Part shown: in pieces, positions 17,312 to 26,550 of the stretch
Layout of the letters: each line of letters begins with the position of its first letter
Numbering within the stretch: position 1 is the stretch's first letter
Assembly (NCBI GenBank): GCA_900753305.1
Contig: CAADYR010000117.1
Coordinates: forward strand, 58,205 to 122,204
DNA: 64,000 bases
Origin: Lachnospiraceae bacterium
GTDB taxonomy: Bacteria > Bacillota > Clostridia > Lachnospirales > Lachnospiraceae
Direction of reading: 5' to 3'
The notes under the pieces: generated by a model
Database searches by the model: none
The model's input: only the letters and a program-made list of their open reading frames with translations
Told to the model about the DNA's origin: nothing
Position numbers and translations under genes: made by a program

Positions 17312-17902
17312 TTAGTATTTCTGGTATTTCCTGCGTTCTATACAATAAAAGACAGCCATCACGATAAATCCTACAACAAAACCTCCCAAATGTGCAGCAT
17401 TGTTCGTAGTCTCCGACTGCATCCCGGAATAAAACAGATATACCAGTGCCAGTATCATCCTTCTAAGGGATACTTCTCCATAAGTACCATTATTCCTGCA
17501 TATCAACAGAAGCAATGCGCCGATCAGTCCAAAAACAGCCCCACTGGCTCCTACTGTAGAGCAGAACTGACCTGTCACCAGTTCACGTCCCATGGACAAC
17601 AGATTACCGCCAATTCCAGCCAGCATATAAATAGTAAAAAATCTGCCATGACCGATCGATCTCTCCAGCATATCACCCAGTGCTGCCAGAAATATCATAT
17701 TACCCCAGATATGCTGTGGTCCTGCATGCAGAAACATACTGGTCAATACCCGATAATATTCCTGTCTATCTATTATGTCTACCACGCTTAAACTACCCAT
17801 ATTATACAACATATCTCCTTGAATTGTACAGAAGATATATACCGCAATATTGGCAATTACGAGTGAAATGGTCACATAGTCCTTACTTTTAAACTGCTGC
17901 AT
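17312..17902 (-). CDS. Rhomboid-family intramembrane serine protease
   Basis: 196 residues, six to seven membrane helices. The nucleophile motif 'TVGASGAVFGLIGA' and the catalytic histidine in 'NNAAHLGGFVVGF' are present, plus the conserved 'HIWGNMIFLAALGDMLE' loop (usual form HxxxN). It cleaves transmembrane segments of other proteins. I use ATG 17902, with AGAGAGG eight bases upstream, rather than the upstream ATG at 17938, which has no ribosome site. Confidence 0.9.
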   Translation of the reverse strand: MQQFKSKDYVTISLVIANIAVYIFCTIQGDMLYNMGSLSVVDIIDRQEYYRVLTSMFLHAGPQHIWGNMIFLAALGDMLERSIGHGRFFTIYMLAGIGGNLLSMGRELVTGQFCSTVGASGAVFGLIGALLLLICRNNGTYGEVSLRRMILALVYLFYSGMQSETTNNAAHLGGFVVGFIVMAVFYCIERRKYQKY

Positions 17903-17986
17903 CACAAATTCCTCTCTCTTTTTCAAATACTCAGACATCCGCGAAACATAACATTATACATACAGAATTGTAACATAGACAGCAAT

Positions 17987-18025
17987 AAAAGTTAAGCAGA
18001 GGCATTGATCCTTTACTTAACTTTT
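17987..18025 (-). terminator. Terminator after the ferredoxin-like gene
   Basis: AAAAGTTAAG and CTTAACTTTT (17987-17996 with 18016-18025) form a 10-bp stem extended by AGG/CCT; it directly overlaps the stop codon of the gene at 18024. Flanking A/T tracts suit both directions. Confidence 0.65.
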
Positions 18026-18398
18026 ATTTTTGTGTTGCAATATATTTTCTTGTATAGGCACATACAGCAAAGCACTTACCACACAGATCAGTTTCTATTC
18101 CTGTGGCCTTTGTCATGATCTCTACCTGTTTCTGATAACATTTGGAAATATCTACTATTTCCGCCCTGGTTACCTCAGGATTCCAAAGTGTACCTTTTAG
18201 TGCCTGTGCGGGACAATTACTGACACACAGATTACATCCACCACAGTTAGATTGATTATTAGGCGTATCACACTCTAAAGGTGCATCTGTCAGCAAAGAC
18301 AAAAGTCTCATGTCTCCTATCCCTGCCAGTGCGGCTCCCTGATCCTGTAATAATTCTTTTAATTCCTGTGCAGCCTCCTTACACGAATATGCAGCCAT
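18024..18398 (-). CDS. 4Fe-4S protein resembling the C-terminal part of epoxyqueuosine-reductase-like proteins, probably truncated
   Basis: 124 residues. One cluster motif is 'CGGCNLCVSNCPAQAL' (about 52-67); further cysteines at about 87 ('DISKCYQK') and in 'DLCGKCFAVCAYT' (about 106-115) complete a two-cluster pattern like that in QueG-related iron-sulfur proteins. Those relatives are about 230-300 residues and carry an N-terminal cofactor domain that is missing here. The gene starts five bases after the cytidylate-kinase-like gene with only a weak ribosome site (AGAG). It could be a remnant or a stand-alone electron carrier. Confidence 0.6.
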   Translation of the reverse strand: MAAYSCKEAAQELKELLQDQGAALAGIGDMRLLSLLTDAPLECDTPNNQSNCGGCNLCVSNCPAQALKGTLWNPEVTRAEIVDISKCYQKQVEIMTKATGIETDLCGKCFAVCAYTRKYIATQK

Positions 18399-18403
18399 CC
18401 GGA

Positions 18404-18997
18404 TTACTCTGCAAATCTCTTCTTTACCAGATCACACAGGTATTCCGCTGTACCCTTGACACCAAGCATGGCACTGTTGACCATGATGTCCATATGATCC
18501 ATATCATTGGGTTTATACTTTGCATATCTTAAATGGAATGCATCTCTGGCTTTGTCCACTTCATGGATCATCTTCTTAGCCTGTTTGGTATCCATGCCTA
18601 ACTCGTTGACGCAATTCACCAGTCGGTCTTCATAAGGCGCATAGATGAATATATTCAGGTTATTCGGGTTATCTCCTAAAATATAATCCGCACATCTTCC
18701 TACTATAATACAACTCTCTTTATCTGCAATTTCACGGATCAGCTTGGCTTCTGTATCAAATATCTTATCCTGTGCTGCTGTTGTTCCGGTTCCAAGAGGG
18801 AACTTCATAATGGAATATTTGGTTGCTTTTTCCTCAAGGGCACTGACCTCCTTGATCGTTATATTATGTTCCTTGGCAACCATCGTAACAATATCTCTGT
18901 CATAGTATTCCACATTAAGAATCTCTGACATCTCATGGGCGATAGGACGACCCAGACTACCAAACTGTCTTGAAATGACTACTGAAAACTTTTTCAT
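18404..18997 (-). CDS. Cytidylate kinase-like family protein (first copy)
   Basis: 197 residues, start ATG 18997 behind AAGGAG. The N-terminal 'VVISRQFGSLGRPIAHEMSE' is a degenerate P-loop of the cytidylate-kinase-like group (PF13189 type), followed by 'YYDRDIVTMVAKEHNI', 'SCIIVGRCADYIL' and 'HLRYAKYKPNDMDHMDIMVNS'. Such proteins resemble CMP kinase, but their substrate is unknown and they are common beside transporters and LysR genes in Lachnospiraceae. It is divergent from a LysR gene at 19128. A second copy lies at 36346-37038 just upstream of oppB. Confidence 0.8.
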   Translation of the reverse strand: MKKFSVVISRQFGSLGRPIAHEMSEILNVEYYDRDIVTMVAKEHNITIKEVSALEEKATKYSIMKFPLGTGTTAAQDKIFDTEAKLIREIADKESCIIVGRCADYILGDNPNNLNIFIYAPYEDRLVNCVNELGMDTKQAKKMIHEVDKARDAFHLRYAKYKPNDMDHMDIMVNSAMLGVKGTAEYLCDLVKKRFAE

Positions 18998-19127
18998 ATG
19001 CTTTCTCTCCTTTTTCTCACGGACAAGAATTGTCAAAATTATATGTGAAATTCCATTTTCTGCAATGTACAAACATGATATAATAAAAATGTTATACACA
19101 TCCACTTACAGGAAAAGAGGAATTTAC

Positions 19128-20021
19128 ATGACGATAGAAACTTATTATAACTTTGTTAAAATCATTGAATGTGGTAATATTCTGGCTGCCTCTCAGGAAC
19201 TGATGATTGCACAGCCTGCACTTTCTACACAGCTCAAAAATCTCGAAACCAATCTCGGTGTGAAGCTGGTAGACCGTGGTGCCAAGAAAATCTCTCTCAC
19301 TCCGGCAGGTGAGATCTTCTATAAAAAAGCTCAGGCTATTTGTGCTCTGGATACTTCCATGCATGAAGAATTACAGAACTATCTGCATGGTGTTGCTGGT
19401 ACACTTAAAATTTCCATGACTCCCAGCAATCCTCCATCTCTGCTGCACTTTATGTTTGATTCCTTCGTAGAAGCCCATCCCAATGTGAACTTTGAATTTC
19501 ATGAAGCCCTTTCCCCACAAATCGCCGAGAATGTCAGAACCGGTATCTCTGAAATCGGAATTACACGTTCCCCTATGCGCAATGTAGATGATCTGCATCT
19601 GATTCCTTTCCGTACAGAGGAAATCAAAGTCATCGTATCTACCAGTCATCCACTGGCTCAGTATGATTCTGTGACACTGGAACAGATCAAGAATGAACCT
19701 ATTGCTACAACGGATGTTATTGCCCCAAGAATCACACAGGCTTTCCAAAGTATCAACTGTGAACCTAACTTCTATTTGAGAACAGCATTTAAGCGGACAG
19801 CTCTGTTCTGGATCTCTACCTATAAAAACTGTGTAACACTGCTTCCCTGTACAGAGGATGAACTGGCTCTGGAGCCTCCCGAATGTAAGATCCTTCGAAT
19901 TACTGATTATGACTTCTCAGTAAAACGTTCCATTATCTTTATGAAGAACCGCAAACTCAGTCCGATTGCCAGAGAATTTCTGCAGGGAATTGATATTCCC
20001 TGTGATTTCCCGGATATCTGA
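19128..20021 (+). CDS. LysR-family transcriptional regulator
   Basis: 297 residues, start ATG 19128 with AAGAGG upstream. Residues 1-65 hold the winged helix-turn-helix ('MTIETYYNFVKIIECGNILAA', 'ALSTQLKNLETNLGVKLVDRG'), and the rest the two-lobe effector domain. It is transcribed away from a cytidylate-kinase-like gene and ends two bases before the aminotransferase that closes the long 20-44.5 kb amino-acid block; it is the only obvious transcription factor for that block. A weak -10 (TATAAT, 19079-19084) lies upstream. Confidence 0.9.
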   Translation: MTIETYYNFVKIIECGNILAASQELMIAQPALSTQLKNLETNLGVKLVDRGAKKISLTPAGEIFYKKAQAICALDTSMHEELQNYLHGVAGTLKISMTPSNPPSLLHFMFDSFVEAHPNVNFEFHEALSPQIAENVRTGISEIGITRSPMRNVDDLHLIPFRTEEIKVIVSTSHPLAQYDSVTLEQIKNEPIATTDVIAPRITQAFQSINCEPNFYLRTAFKRTALFWISTYKNCVTLLPCTEDELALEPPECKILRITDYDFSVKRSIIFMKNRKLSPIAREFLQGIDIPCDFPDI

Positions 20022-20022
20022 T

Positions 20023-21228
20023 TTATTCACAATATTTGTAAGTAAGTTCTCCCAGCTTCTCGATGCCATATTCAATATCCTCGATAGATGGTTTCGAGAA
20101 GTTCAGTCGGATATAACTGCAATCATCCGGGCTGCCATAAAAGAAATCATTACCTGGAACTACTGCAATTCTAAGATTTTTAGCCGCATCCAGGCAAAAA
20201 TCAGTTGCCTTTACCTTATCAGGAAGCTTTGCCCAGATGAACATACCGCCCTGTGGCATTGTATATTCTACAGATGGGTGGAAACATTTCTTCATCTTAT
20301 CATACATTGCCTGCGCCTTCTTTTCATAAATTACACTGATCTTGGCAATGTGCTCGTTGATATCTACATTCTTGAGAAATTCTGTAACAATGTACTGGCT
20401 CCAGTTAATATTACCACTGGAAGAAACACCCTTGAAAACTACAAATTTCGGAATCAGTTCCTTATTAGCACATAAGAATCCGCATCTCATACCAGGTGCT
20501 ACGATCTTGGAAAATGTACCCATATAAAGCACGATTCCTTCCTGATCAAAGCTCTTGATCGGAGGAATATACTCATTACCGGAGAATCTTAAATAGCCGT
20601 ATGGATTATCTTCCAGAATCGGAATCTGATATTTTACAGCCAGCTCATAGACGGCTTTTCTTTTCTCCAGACTCATGGTTATAGAAGAAGGATTGCCAAA
20701 ATTAGGAATCGTGTAAAAGAAGCTTGCTCCACCTTTCATAGCCTCTTCCAATGCCTCAATATTGACACCATCTGCATCCACATCAACAGGAACAAGTTCT
20801 GCACCACAGTACTTAAAGGAGTTGGTAGCATTCAAATAAGTAGGATTCTCTACAATGACTCTGTCACCAGGCTTGATAAAAGCACTGCCCACTGCAAAAA
20901 TCGCTTCTGAGGAACCATATGTAATAATAAAATCATCATCCTCTTTGGCTACTTCTCCATCCTTATTCAGAAATTTACGAATTTCAGGGAAAAGTCCGGG
21001 ATAGCCTTTATGTCCACCATATTGAATCACATCACAGCCATATTCATCTATGACTTTGGCTGTATATTCTTTCACAAGATCGACCGGCATAGCCTCGTCC
21101 GCGGGCTGACCACTGGAAAACAAAACGACTCTTTCATCCGGCTGTTTATTCTCCAACGCCAGATCTGTAATACGTCTGATAATAGATAACTTAGCCTGAC
21201 ATAAATTTTCATTAATTCTGTAATTCAT
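20023..21228 (-). CDS. PLP-dependent aminotransferase (2-aminoadipate/aromatic type)
   Basis: 401 residues, fold-type I. Visible: 'DVIQYGGHKGYPGLFPEIRKFL', the nucleotide-like 'ITYGSSEAIFAVGSAFI', 'NFGNPSSITMS', the aspartate in 'ILEDNPYGYLRFSG' and the PLP lysine in 'MGTFSKIVAPGMRCGF'. These are hallmarks of the LysN/kynurenine-aminotransferase-like group with broad specificity for aromatic and branched amino acids. It is the last gene of the run starting with the ABC ATPase at 27291 and follows a ketopantoate-reductase-like gene by 24 bases. Confidence 0.88.
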   Translation of the reverse strand: MNYRINENLCQAKLSIIRRITDLALENKQPDERVVLFSSGQPADEAMPVDLVKEYTAKVIDEYGCDVIQYGGHKGYPGLFPEIRKFLNKDGEVAKEDDDFIITYGSSEAIFAVGSAFIKPGDRVIVENPTYLNATNSFKYCGAELVPVDVDADGVNIEALEEAMKGGASFFYTIPNFGNPSSITMSLEKRKAVYELAVKYQIPILEDNPYGYLRFSGNEYIPPIKSFDQEGIVLYMGTFSKIVAPGMRCGFLCANKELIPKFVVFKGVSSSGNINWSQYIVTEFLKNVDINEHIAKISVIYEKKAQAMYDKMKKCFHPSVEYTMPQGGMFIWAKLPDKVKATDFCLDAAKNLRIAVVPGNDFFYGSPDDCSYIRLNFSKPSIEDIEYGIEKLGELTYKYCE

Positions 21229-21252
21229 AATGCTCCTCCTCTTTTCATACTG

Positions 21253-22182
21253 TTATAAATCCAATTCTTCGTAATCAAATTTGCCGTCATTTTTCTCTTC
21301 CAGTGCCTTGATCGCATGGAAAGTATATTCACAATATGGAACCGGAATTCCCAGTTCCTTTCCCATACGGATCATAGTTCCCGCAAACATGTCAATCTCC
21401 GTATGTCTGCCTGCCATCAGATCCTGTAAGGTAGATAAATGTGCATTTTTTCTGGGACTGTGTGCAAATCCATACGGACTGATCGTAATGCCTTTTGCCC
21501 TGGCTACGGTATCGACCTCTTCCCATAATCTGTGAGAAATGAATTCCACATGTTCACTGTCATCATACGCACCAACTCCAACTCCAAGTACAGCCTGTGG
21601 CAAGTTTCTGGAGATATTGATTGCATATTTATACCACATTTCGGTAATGATATCTGATTTAAAGGTGCATTTGCAGGTAGTCTTTTTAAAGAAATCAACA
21701 ACTGCCTGTGTTCTGGGTGTCAGTTCGGCATGGCCTTTCTCTCCAAACCAGAGTCCCATGGTAACCGCATCATCGAAATAAATGGAATTACCTTTTCTCT
21801 CTGCTGATATTCTCATCAAAGAATATAGCATATGTTCCATACCAACAGCCGCTCCTACGATTTCCTCTGAATCAATTCCATTCAAAAGACTAAGTACAAT
21901 CGTGTCTTCTTTCACAACAGCCTGTGCATCTTCTAATATAGAAGAAAGAGCTCCATATTTGGTCGCGATCAGAAGCAAATCCACTTTTCCTGCTTCCTGT
22001 GGTTCCTTTACCGGATAATCATATCTTTCTCCATTGATAATGATTCCATTACGGATCAGTCGTTCTTTTCTTTCACCTTTTGCGATCAGACAGATATCTT
22101 CTCTGGGCAGTTCTCTCATGCCCCACAGAAAATATGCACCAATTGCTCCAGCCCCGATCACTCCTACTTTTCTGATTTCCAT
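21253..22182 (-). CDS. Ketopantoate reductase-family (PanE/ApbA) oxidoreductase
   Basis: 309 residues. N-terminal 'VGVIGAGAIGAYFLWGM' binds NADP(H); 'LLLIATKYGALSSILE' and 'VLSLLNGIDSEEIV' are family motifs, and the C-terminal helical domain carries 'YKYAINISRNLPQAVLG' (the catalytic-lysine region) and 'SLHPSM'-equivalent 'HLSTLQDLMAGRHTEID'. It reduces a 2-oxo acid; in this setting a role in reducing oxo acids from transaminated amino acids is more likely than pantoate synthesis, as no pan genes are near. The ATG at 22182 has AGGAGG eight bases upstream. Confidence 0.82.
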   Translation of the reverse strand: MEIRKVGVIGAGAIGAYFLWGMRELPREDICLIAKGERKERLIRNGIIINGERYDYPVKEPQEAGKVDLLLIATKYGALSSILEDAQAVVKEDTIVLSLLNGIDSEEIVGAAVGMEHMLYSLMRISAERKGNSIYFDDAVTMGLWFGEKGHAELTPRTQAVVDFFKKTTCKCTFKSDIITEMWYKYAINISRNLPQAVLGVGVGAYDDSEHVEFISHRLWEEVDTVARAKGITISPYGFAHSPRKNAHLSTLQDLMAGRHTEIDMFAGTMIRMGKELGIPVPYCEYTFHAIKALEEKNDGKFDYEELDL

Positions 22183-22194
22183 AGCTCCCACCTC

Positions 22195-23115
22195 CTATTT
22201 GATTCCTGCCAGAAGTATAACGCTCCATACAGGTATTGCAATAATTGAAAATAGTGTAGAAAGCACCACACACTTGGCTGCACTGATCTCATCTGCCTCA
22301 TATTTGGCTGCCAGAAGAGAGGTCGTACTTCCTGCAGGCATACTGGTCAATAACACCGATACACCAGTGATCAATGGATCTACCTGTAACAAATGACAGC
22401 CAATATAGATAACCAATGGCATCAGGACTAATCGGATCAGATTGTAATATAACTGCTTCATCGTAATCAGACTCTTAAAATCCACTCCTACCAGTATGGT
22501 TCCTATATACATCATGGTCATTGCCGTTGTACAGTTACTCAGTGACAATACTGCTTTATAAACAGGAGATGGTATTGTAATATGAAAAATCATAATGATA
22601 AATCCAAGGTAGGTCGCGATCATACTGGGGTGTGTCAATATCTTCTTATATGCCTTTTTCTTATCTGTTTCTTTGGTAAAATAGGAAACTCCCGCCGTCC
22701 ACATCACAACTCTCTGGGGAAGCAGAAAAACAGATGCGAATAATAATCCTGTATCTCCAAATACACCTTCTGACATCGGATTTCCCAGAAATCCTGAATT
22801 GGAACATACCGTTGCATATTGGTATACTTCCTTCTCCCCCGGATTCATTCGGTTATACATGAATCTGCAGATGAACAAAGCCATAATCTGTACAAATATT
22901 GCAATTGCAAGAAGAATTGCAAAATCATTCCAATGATCCGTTCCAAGATCTGTTGCAAATGCTTTGATAATATTACATGGAAGAATTGCATATAATAGCA
23001 TATCCGTAATACTTTTCTTGCCTGCATCTGTAATAAACCCAAACTTGCGGAGGATAAAACCTGTCATGATGAGCAGAAACATCATACCCATCAGATTCAG
23101 TAATGTCGTAAACAA
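22195..23115 (-). CDS. AEC-family (auxin efflux carrier type) transporter
   Basis: 306 residues, about ten membrane helices in two five-helix halves; 'SNSGFLGNPMSEGVFGD' and 'LTSMPAGSTTSLLAAKYEADE' are family features. Bacterial members export small organic acids such as malate or lactate analogues. Start is TTG at 23113-23115 behind AAGAGGTGG; the first ATG would delete part of helix one. Lying between two 2-oxoacid reductase genes, it is a good candidate exporter of the hydroxy-acid product. Confidence 0.83.
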   Translation of the reverse strand: MFTTLLNLMGMMFLLIMTGFILRKFGFITDAGKKSITDMLLYAILPCNIIKAFATDLGTDHWNDFAILLAIAIFVQIMALFICRFMYNRMNPGEKEVYQYATVCSNSGFLGNPMSEGVFGDTGLLFASVFLLPQRVVMWTAGVSYFTKETDKKKAYKKILTHPSMIATYLGFIIMIFHITIPSPVYKAVLSLSNCTTAMTMMYIGTILVGVDFKSLITMKQLYYNLIRLVLMPLVIYIGCHLLQVDPLITGVSVLLTSMPAGSTTSLLAAKYEADEISAAKCVVLSTLFSIIAIPVWSVILLAGIK

Positions 23116-23126
23116 ATAACCACCTC

Positions 23127-24116
23127 TTATTTCACAAGTTCAAATTTGCACTGTCCTGTCGTACGATATTCATTGAAGTTCGCTAATGTCGTATCCGACT
23201 GATTCCTGTCAGCCTCATCTGTATAGAACGCTGTATGCATTGTAAAAATAAAATTCTCATGCTTTAACAATTCATCTAATATGGGAAGATCGTTCTGCCC
23301 CTGAGGTTTTCTTAAGATTTCTTCCCCTTCAATAACATCCAGGGCAACTCCACCTAATTTACCACTGTTAAGTCCATCCAGAATCGCCTGTGTATCAAAC
23401 AGACCGCCTCTTGCGACATTAATGAGCAGAACACCTGGCTTCATTTTCTCAATTGTCTGTGCATTGACCATATGGTGATTTTCCTTATTATACGCACAGT
23501 GATAAATGATCACATCACATTTGGCATAAAGTTCATCAATAGATACATACTCTGCCATTTGTTTTACTTCATCTCTTTCATCCGGACTGCAGGCATATAT
23601 TTTCTTTGGTCCAAATCCGGTCAAAATTTTAATTGTCGTTGTTCCAATTCTGCCGGCACCAACAATACCAATTACCTGATTACGAACTTCAGACCCCATC
23701 AGTCCATCCAAAGACATGTTATATTGGGATACATTCTCGAACTGTGTTCTCAGTTTTCTAAGTGAAGCCAACAGAAGCATCACTGCATGTTCTGCAACGG
23801 CATTAGGAGAATAGAAAGGAACATTGGCTGCCTTTAAACCATATTTCTTCATGGCTGTTAGATCAAAATGATCATAACCTGCAGAACAAGTCACTACATA
23901 TTTGACTCCCACTTCACTTACTTTCTTCCAGAAAATATCACCGTCATTTTTGAAAGGAGAGAAAAGGAATCCCTCACACCCTCTCAGTTTCTCTACATTT
24001 TCCAGAGTAGGTGGACAATCCAGATCCACGAACTCAATATCGCCATTATATTTTTTTACACTCTCGGCAAATCTTTCTGCGCCGCCTCTGAGTGAATTAA
24101 ACATTCCTACTTTCAC
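23127..24116 (-). CDS. D-2-hydroxyacid dehydrogenase, D-lactate dehydrogenase-like
   Basis: 329 residues. NAD site 'GIVGAGRIGTTTIKIL', catalytic Arg in 'INVARGGLFDTQAIL', Glu in 'LDVIEGEE' and His in 'FTMHTAFYT' (here M-H-T-A in place of the common P-H). Probable cytosolic reduction of a 2-oxo acid to a D-hydroxy acid. I use GTG 24116 behind AAGGTG; a TTG start at 24146 would overlap the permease gene. It follows an amino-acid permease and precedes the AEC exporter by 11 bases. Confidence 0.85.
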   Translation of the reverse strand: MKVGMFNSLRGGAERFAESVKKYNGDIEFVDLDCPPTLENVEKLRGCEGFLFSPFKNDGDIFWKKVSEVGVKYVVTCSAGYDHFDLTAMKKYGLKAANVPFYSPNAVAEHAVMLLLASLRKLRTQFENVSQYNMSLDGLMGSEVRNQVIGIVGAGRIGTTTIKILTGFGPKKIYACSPDERDEVKQMAEYVSIDELYAKCDVIIYHCAYNKENHHMVNAQTIEKMKPGVLLINVARGGLFDTQAILDGLNSGKLGGVALDVIEGEEILRKPQGQNDLPILDELLKHENFIFTMHTAFYTDEADRNQSDTTLANFNEYRTTGQCKFELVK

Positions 24117-24138
24117 TGTTAGCACCTTCTTTGTCTTA

Positions 24139-24801
24139 TTATGCAAATTTTAATCTCTTGCTGAATATATTTACCAGAATTACCAGCAGATAACATACGA
24201 TAAAATATCCTGCTGCTTCCATAAGATATACTGTAAAGATTCCACTTAAACTTGTTGCATTTACCATAACCGTATTGCAGGTAAATAAATATTCAAAAAT
24301 ATTTATTGATGCAAGAAGTGATGTACTCTTTATAATAGATACTACCTGCGACATCATGGAAGGAATTACTGCTCTGAATGCCTGTGGAAGAATAATAAAT
24401 CTCAATATCTTAAAGAAACTGTAGCCCTGTGAATAACCTGCTTCAAACTGTCCTTTAGAAATATTGTTAAGTCCACCTCTGACGATCTCACAGATATACG
24501 GTGCTGATACTACACTTAAACTGATCACGCCCAGGTTAAAGCCGCCGCCTTTTACAAAAAAACGAAACATCAATATCCACAACAGTTGCGGTGTGCAGCG
24601 AAAGATTTCCACATAAATTGTTGCTATTATGTTCAAAAATCCTGTCTTTCCTTTACAATACGTCTTTGCCAGCGCCAGAACCGTACCCAACAGGATAGCA
24701 ATGACACTTGCACATACGGCAATCTCCAGCGTGAGCTTCATACCACCTAACATATAAGATAAATTTTCTGCTGTAAGTACACTTTTCATATAAATCACCA
24801 T
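24139..24801 (-). CDS. Polar amino-acid ABC transporter permease 2
   Basis: 220 residues, five membrane helices, HisM/GlnP family: 'EIFRCTPQLLWILMFRFF' and the ATPase-contact EAA loop 'FEAGYSQGYSFFKILRFIILPQAFRAVIP' region (about 118-146). It forms the membrane channel with the permease encoded just upstream at 24832. Start at 24801 (GAAGGGTA before ATG) or the ATG four codons later. Confidence 0.9.
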   Translation of the reverse strand: MVIYMKSVLTAENLSYMLGGMKLTLEIAVCASVIAILLGTVLALAKTYCKGKTGFLNIIATIYVEIFRCTPQLLWILMFRFFVKGGGFNLGVISLSVVSAPYICEIVRGGLNNISKGQFEAGYSQGYSFFKILRFIILPQAFRAVIPSMMSQVVSIIKSTSLLASINIFEYLFTCNTVMVNATSLSGIFTVYLMEAAGYFIVCYLLVILVNIFSKRLKFA

Positions 24802-24831
24802 TACCCTTCAGTATCCCGTAAAACCCTGTTT

Positions 24832-25572
24832 TTACACTACCTCCATCACAGTTTTCTTCCTTCTTTTCTTTTCACCGGGATTTCTGGCTGCATTTCTCTC
24901 GAATACCTTAACAAGCATCGCTAACGGGAAACATACTGCAAAATACATTGCTGCTGCGATCAGGTAACCCTGGAAATATCCTGTGTATCCAACACTTTTA
25001 TCAGCATAGTACATTAGATCAAGACCAACGACCATTGCCAGTGTCGATGTATTTTTTAACAAAGCCAGTGTCTGGCTGGTAAGTGGCGGAAGGATCATTT
25101 TAAGAGTCTGCGGAAGGATAATATAGAGCATTGCCTGATTCTCTGTATATCCCTGTGAAAAAGCCGCCTCTTTCTGTCCTGCCGGCACTGCCTGAATACC
25201 GGAACGGATAACTTCTGCAATATAAGCTCCGTGATACAGACCTACACCAAAAATACCGATGATGAACTTGGAGAGTCTATATGTCTTGGACATATGCAAT
25301 ACCTGCTTGATAATTGCCGGAACTCCTACATAAAAGAAGAAGAACTGGATCGTAACAGGTGTGTTCTGGAAGAACTGTACATATACCTGATAGATTGCCT
25401 TTAATACTTTATTTTCCTTGGTAGAGATCAGTCCTAATAAGATACCGATTGCCATAGCTATCAGCCAGCCTACCACAGTTACCTTTAATGTCATTCCAAA
25501 TCCTGCCAGATAATCCGGAAAATCCTGAAATGATCTTTCCCATCTCCATGGATCTAATAAACTCTCCAGCAT
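24832..25572 (-). CDS. Polar amino-acid ABC transporter permease 1
   Basis: 246 residues, HisQ/HisM family, with 'YVQFFQNTPVTIQFFFFYVGVP', the EAA loop 'KEAAFSQGYTENQAMLYIILPQTLKMILPPL' region and a basic C-terminus (NPGEKKRRKKT). Partners: permease 24139, ATPase 26551, binding protein 25618. AAGGTGGTGG precedes the ATG. Confidence 0.9.
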   Translation of the reverse strand: MLESLLDPWRWERSFQDFPDYLAGFGMTLKVTVVGWLIAMAIGILLGLISTKENKVLKAIYQVYVQFFQNTPVTIQFFFFYVGVPAIIKQVLHMSKTYRLSKFIIGIFGVGLYHGAYIAEVIRSGIQAVPAGQKEAAFSQGYTENQAMLYIILPQTLKMILPPLTSQTLALLKNTSTLAMVVGLDLMYYADKSVGYTGYFQGYLIAAAMYFAVCFPLAMLVKVFERNAARNPGEKKRRKKTVMEVV

Positions 25573-25617
25573 ATCGCCACCACCTTTATTTCATCTATTC
25601 TGTATCGTATATTTTCT

Positions 25618-26496
25618 TTACTGCATTGCCTTTACTTCATCATCTGTCAGGATACCCCATTTTGCCTTTAATTCATCCAGTCTGCCTGATTCTTTCAGTT
25701 CTGTTAAAGCATCATCCATAAACTTAGTCAGCTCGTCATTACCAAGTTTCAAAGCAATACCGATATCCTGAACGCCAAACGCATCATCTGTTAACATTAA
25801 GGAATCATCCATATATGCGATCAATCCTGTACGGTCTACGGAATAAGCATCGATCTGACCAGTCTTTAAGGCTGCAACGCCATCTGAAATATACTGGAAA
25901 TCCTGAACTTCATAGTTAACATCAATACCTTTGTCCTTTGCATACTGTTCGATCAGTTCTGCTGTTGTTGTTCCCTGTCCAACACCGATTACGAAACCAT
26001 CCATATCTGCTAATGTAGTAGCCCCTGATTCCTTACTTACCATGAAGGTAACCGGCTCCAGACGATACTGCTGTGTAAAGTTCCAGGATTTCTTTCTCTC
26101 ATCTGTTACTGTAAAGGATGCAATAACACAGTCAAGTTCTCCATTGTCCAGAAGTCCTCCTCTTGTCTTCGCTGTAACAGATGTAAAGTCAACCAGCTTA
26201 TTGGCTACTGCTTCATCATAAGTACAGTCAAATATTTTTGCTGCCATTTCATATGCTACATCAATATCGTAGCCTTCATATTCACCTGTTGCAGTATTAA
26301 TAATACCGACATTAACAGTATCTGACTTGGCGCCAACTTTTAACTTGCCGGCTGCCTTGATATCTTCTACAGTTCTCTGATCTGATGATGAAGTTCCCGC
26401 ACTTGCACTTGTGCTGTCCGCGCTGCTGCCACATCCTGTAAGTGCGCCTAAAGTAACTACTGCTGCCATCATTGCTGCTAAAAATCTTTTCTTCAT
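25618..26496 (-). CDS. Amino-acid ABC transporter substrate-binding lipoprotein
   Basis: 292 residues. Lipoprotein signal with the lipobox 'LTGC' and lipidated Cys22, a Ser-rich linker, then a type II periplasmic-binding fold of family 3 ('GKLKVGAKSDTVNVG', 'GYDIDVAYEMAAKIF', 'DCVIASFTVTDERKKSWNFTQQY', 'GVGQGTTTAELIEQY'). It captures a polar or aromatic amino acid for the permease pair downstream; the exact ligand is not readable. Order ATPase, binding protein, permease, permease. Confidence 0.92.
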   Translation of the reverse strand: MKKRFLAAMMAAVVTLGALTGCGSSADSTSASAGTSSSDQRTVEDIKAAGKLKVGAKSDTVNVGIINTATGEYEGYDIDVAYEMAAKIFDCTYDEAVANKLVDFTSVTAKTRGGLLDNGELDCVIASFTVTDERKKSWNFTQQYRLEPVTFMVSKESGATTLADMDGFVIGVGQGTTTAELIEQYAKDKGIDVNYEVQDFQYISDGVAALKTGQIDAYSVDRTGLIAYMDDSLMLTDDAFGVQDIGIALKLGNDELTKFMDDALTELKESGRLDELKAKWGILTDDEVKAMQ

Positions 26497-26550
26497 AACT
26501 TTGTCCTCCTCATTTTGTATTTCTTCATATATATAAGCGTTTCATTGTAA

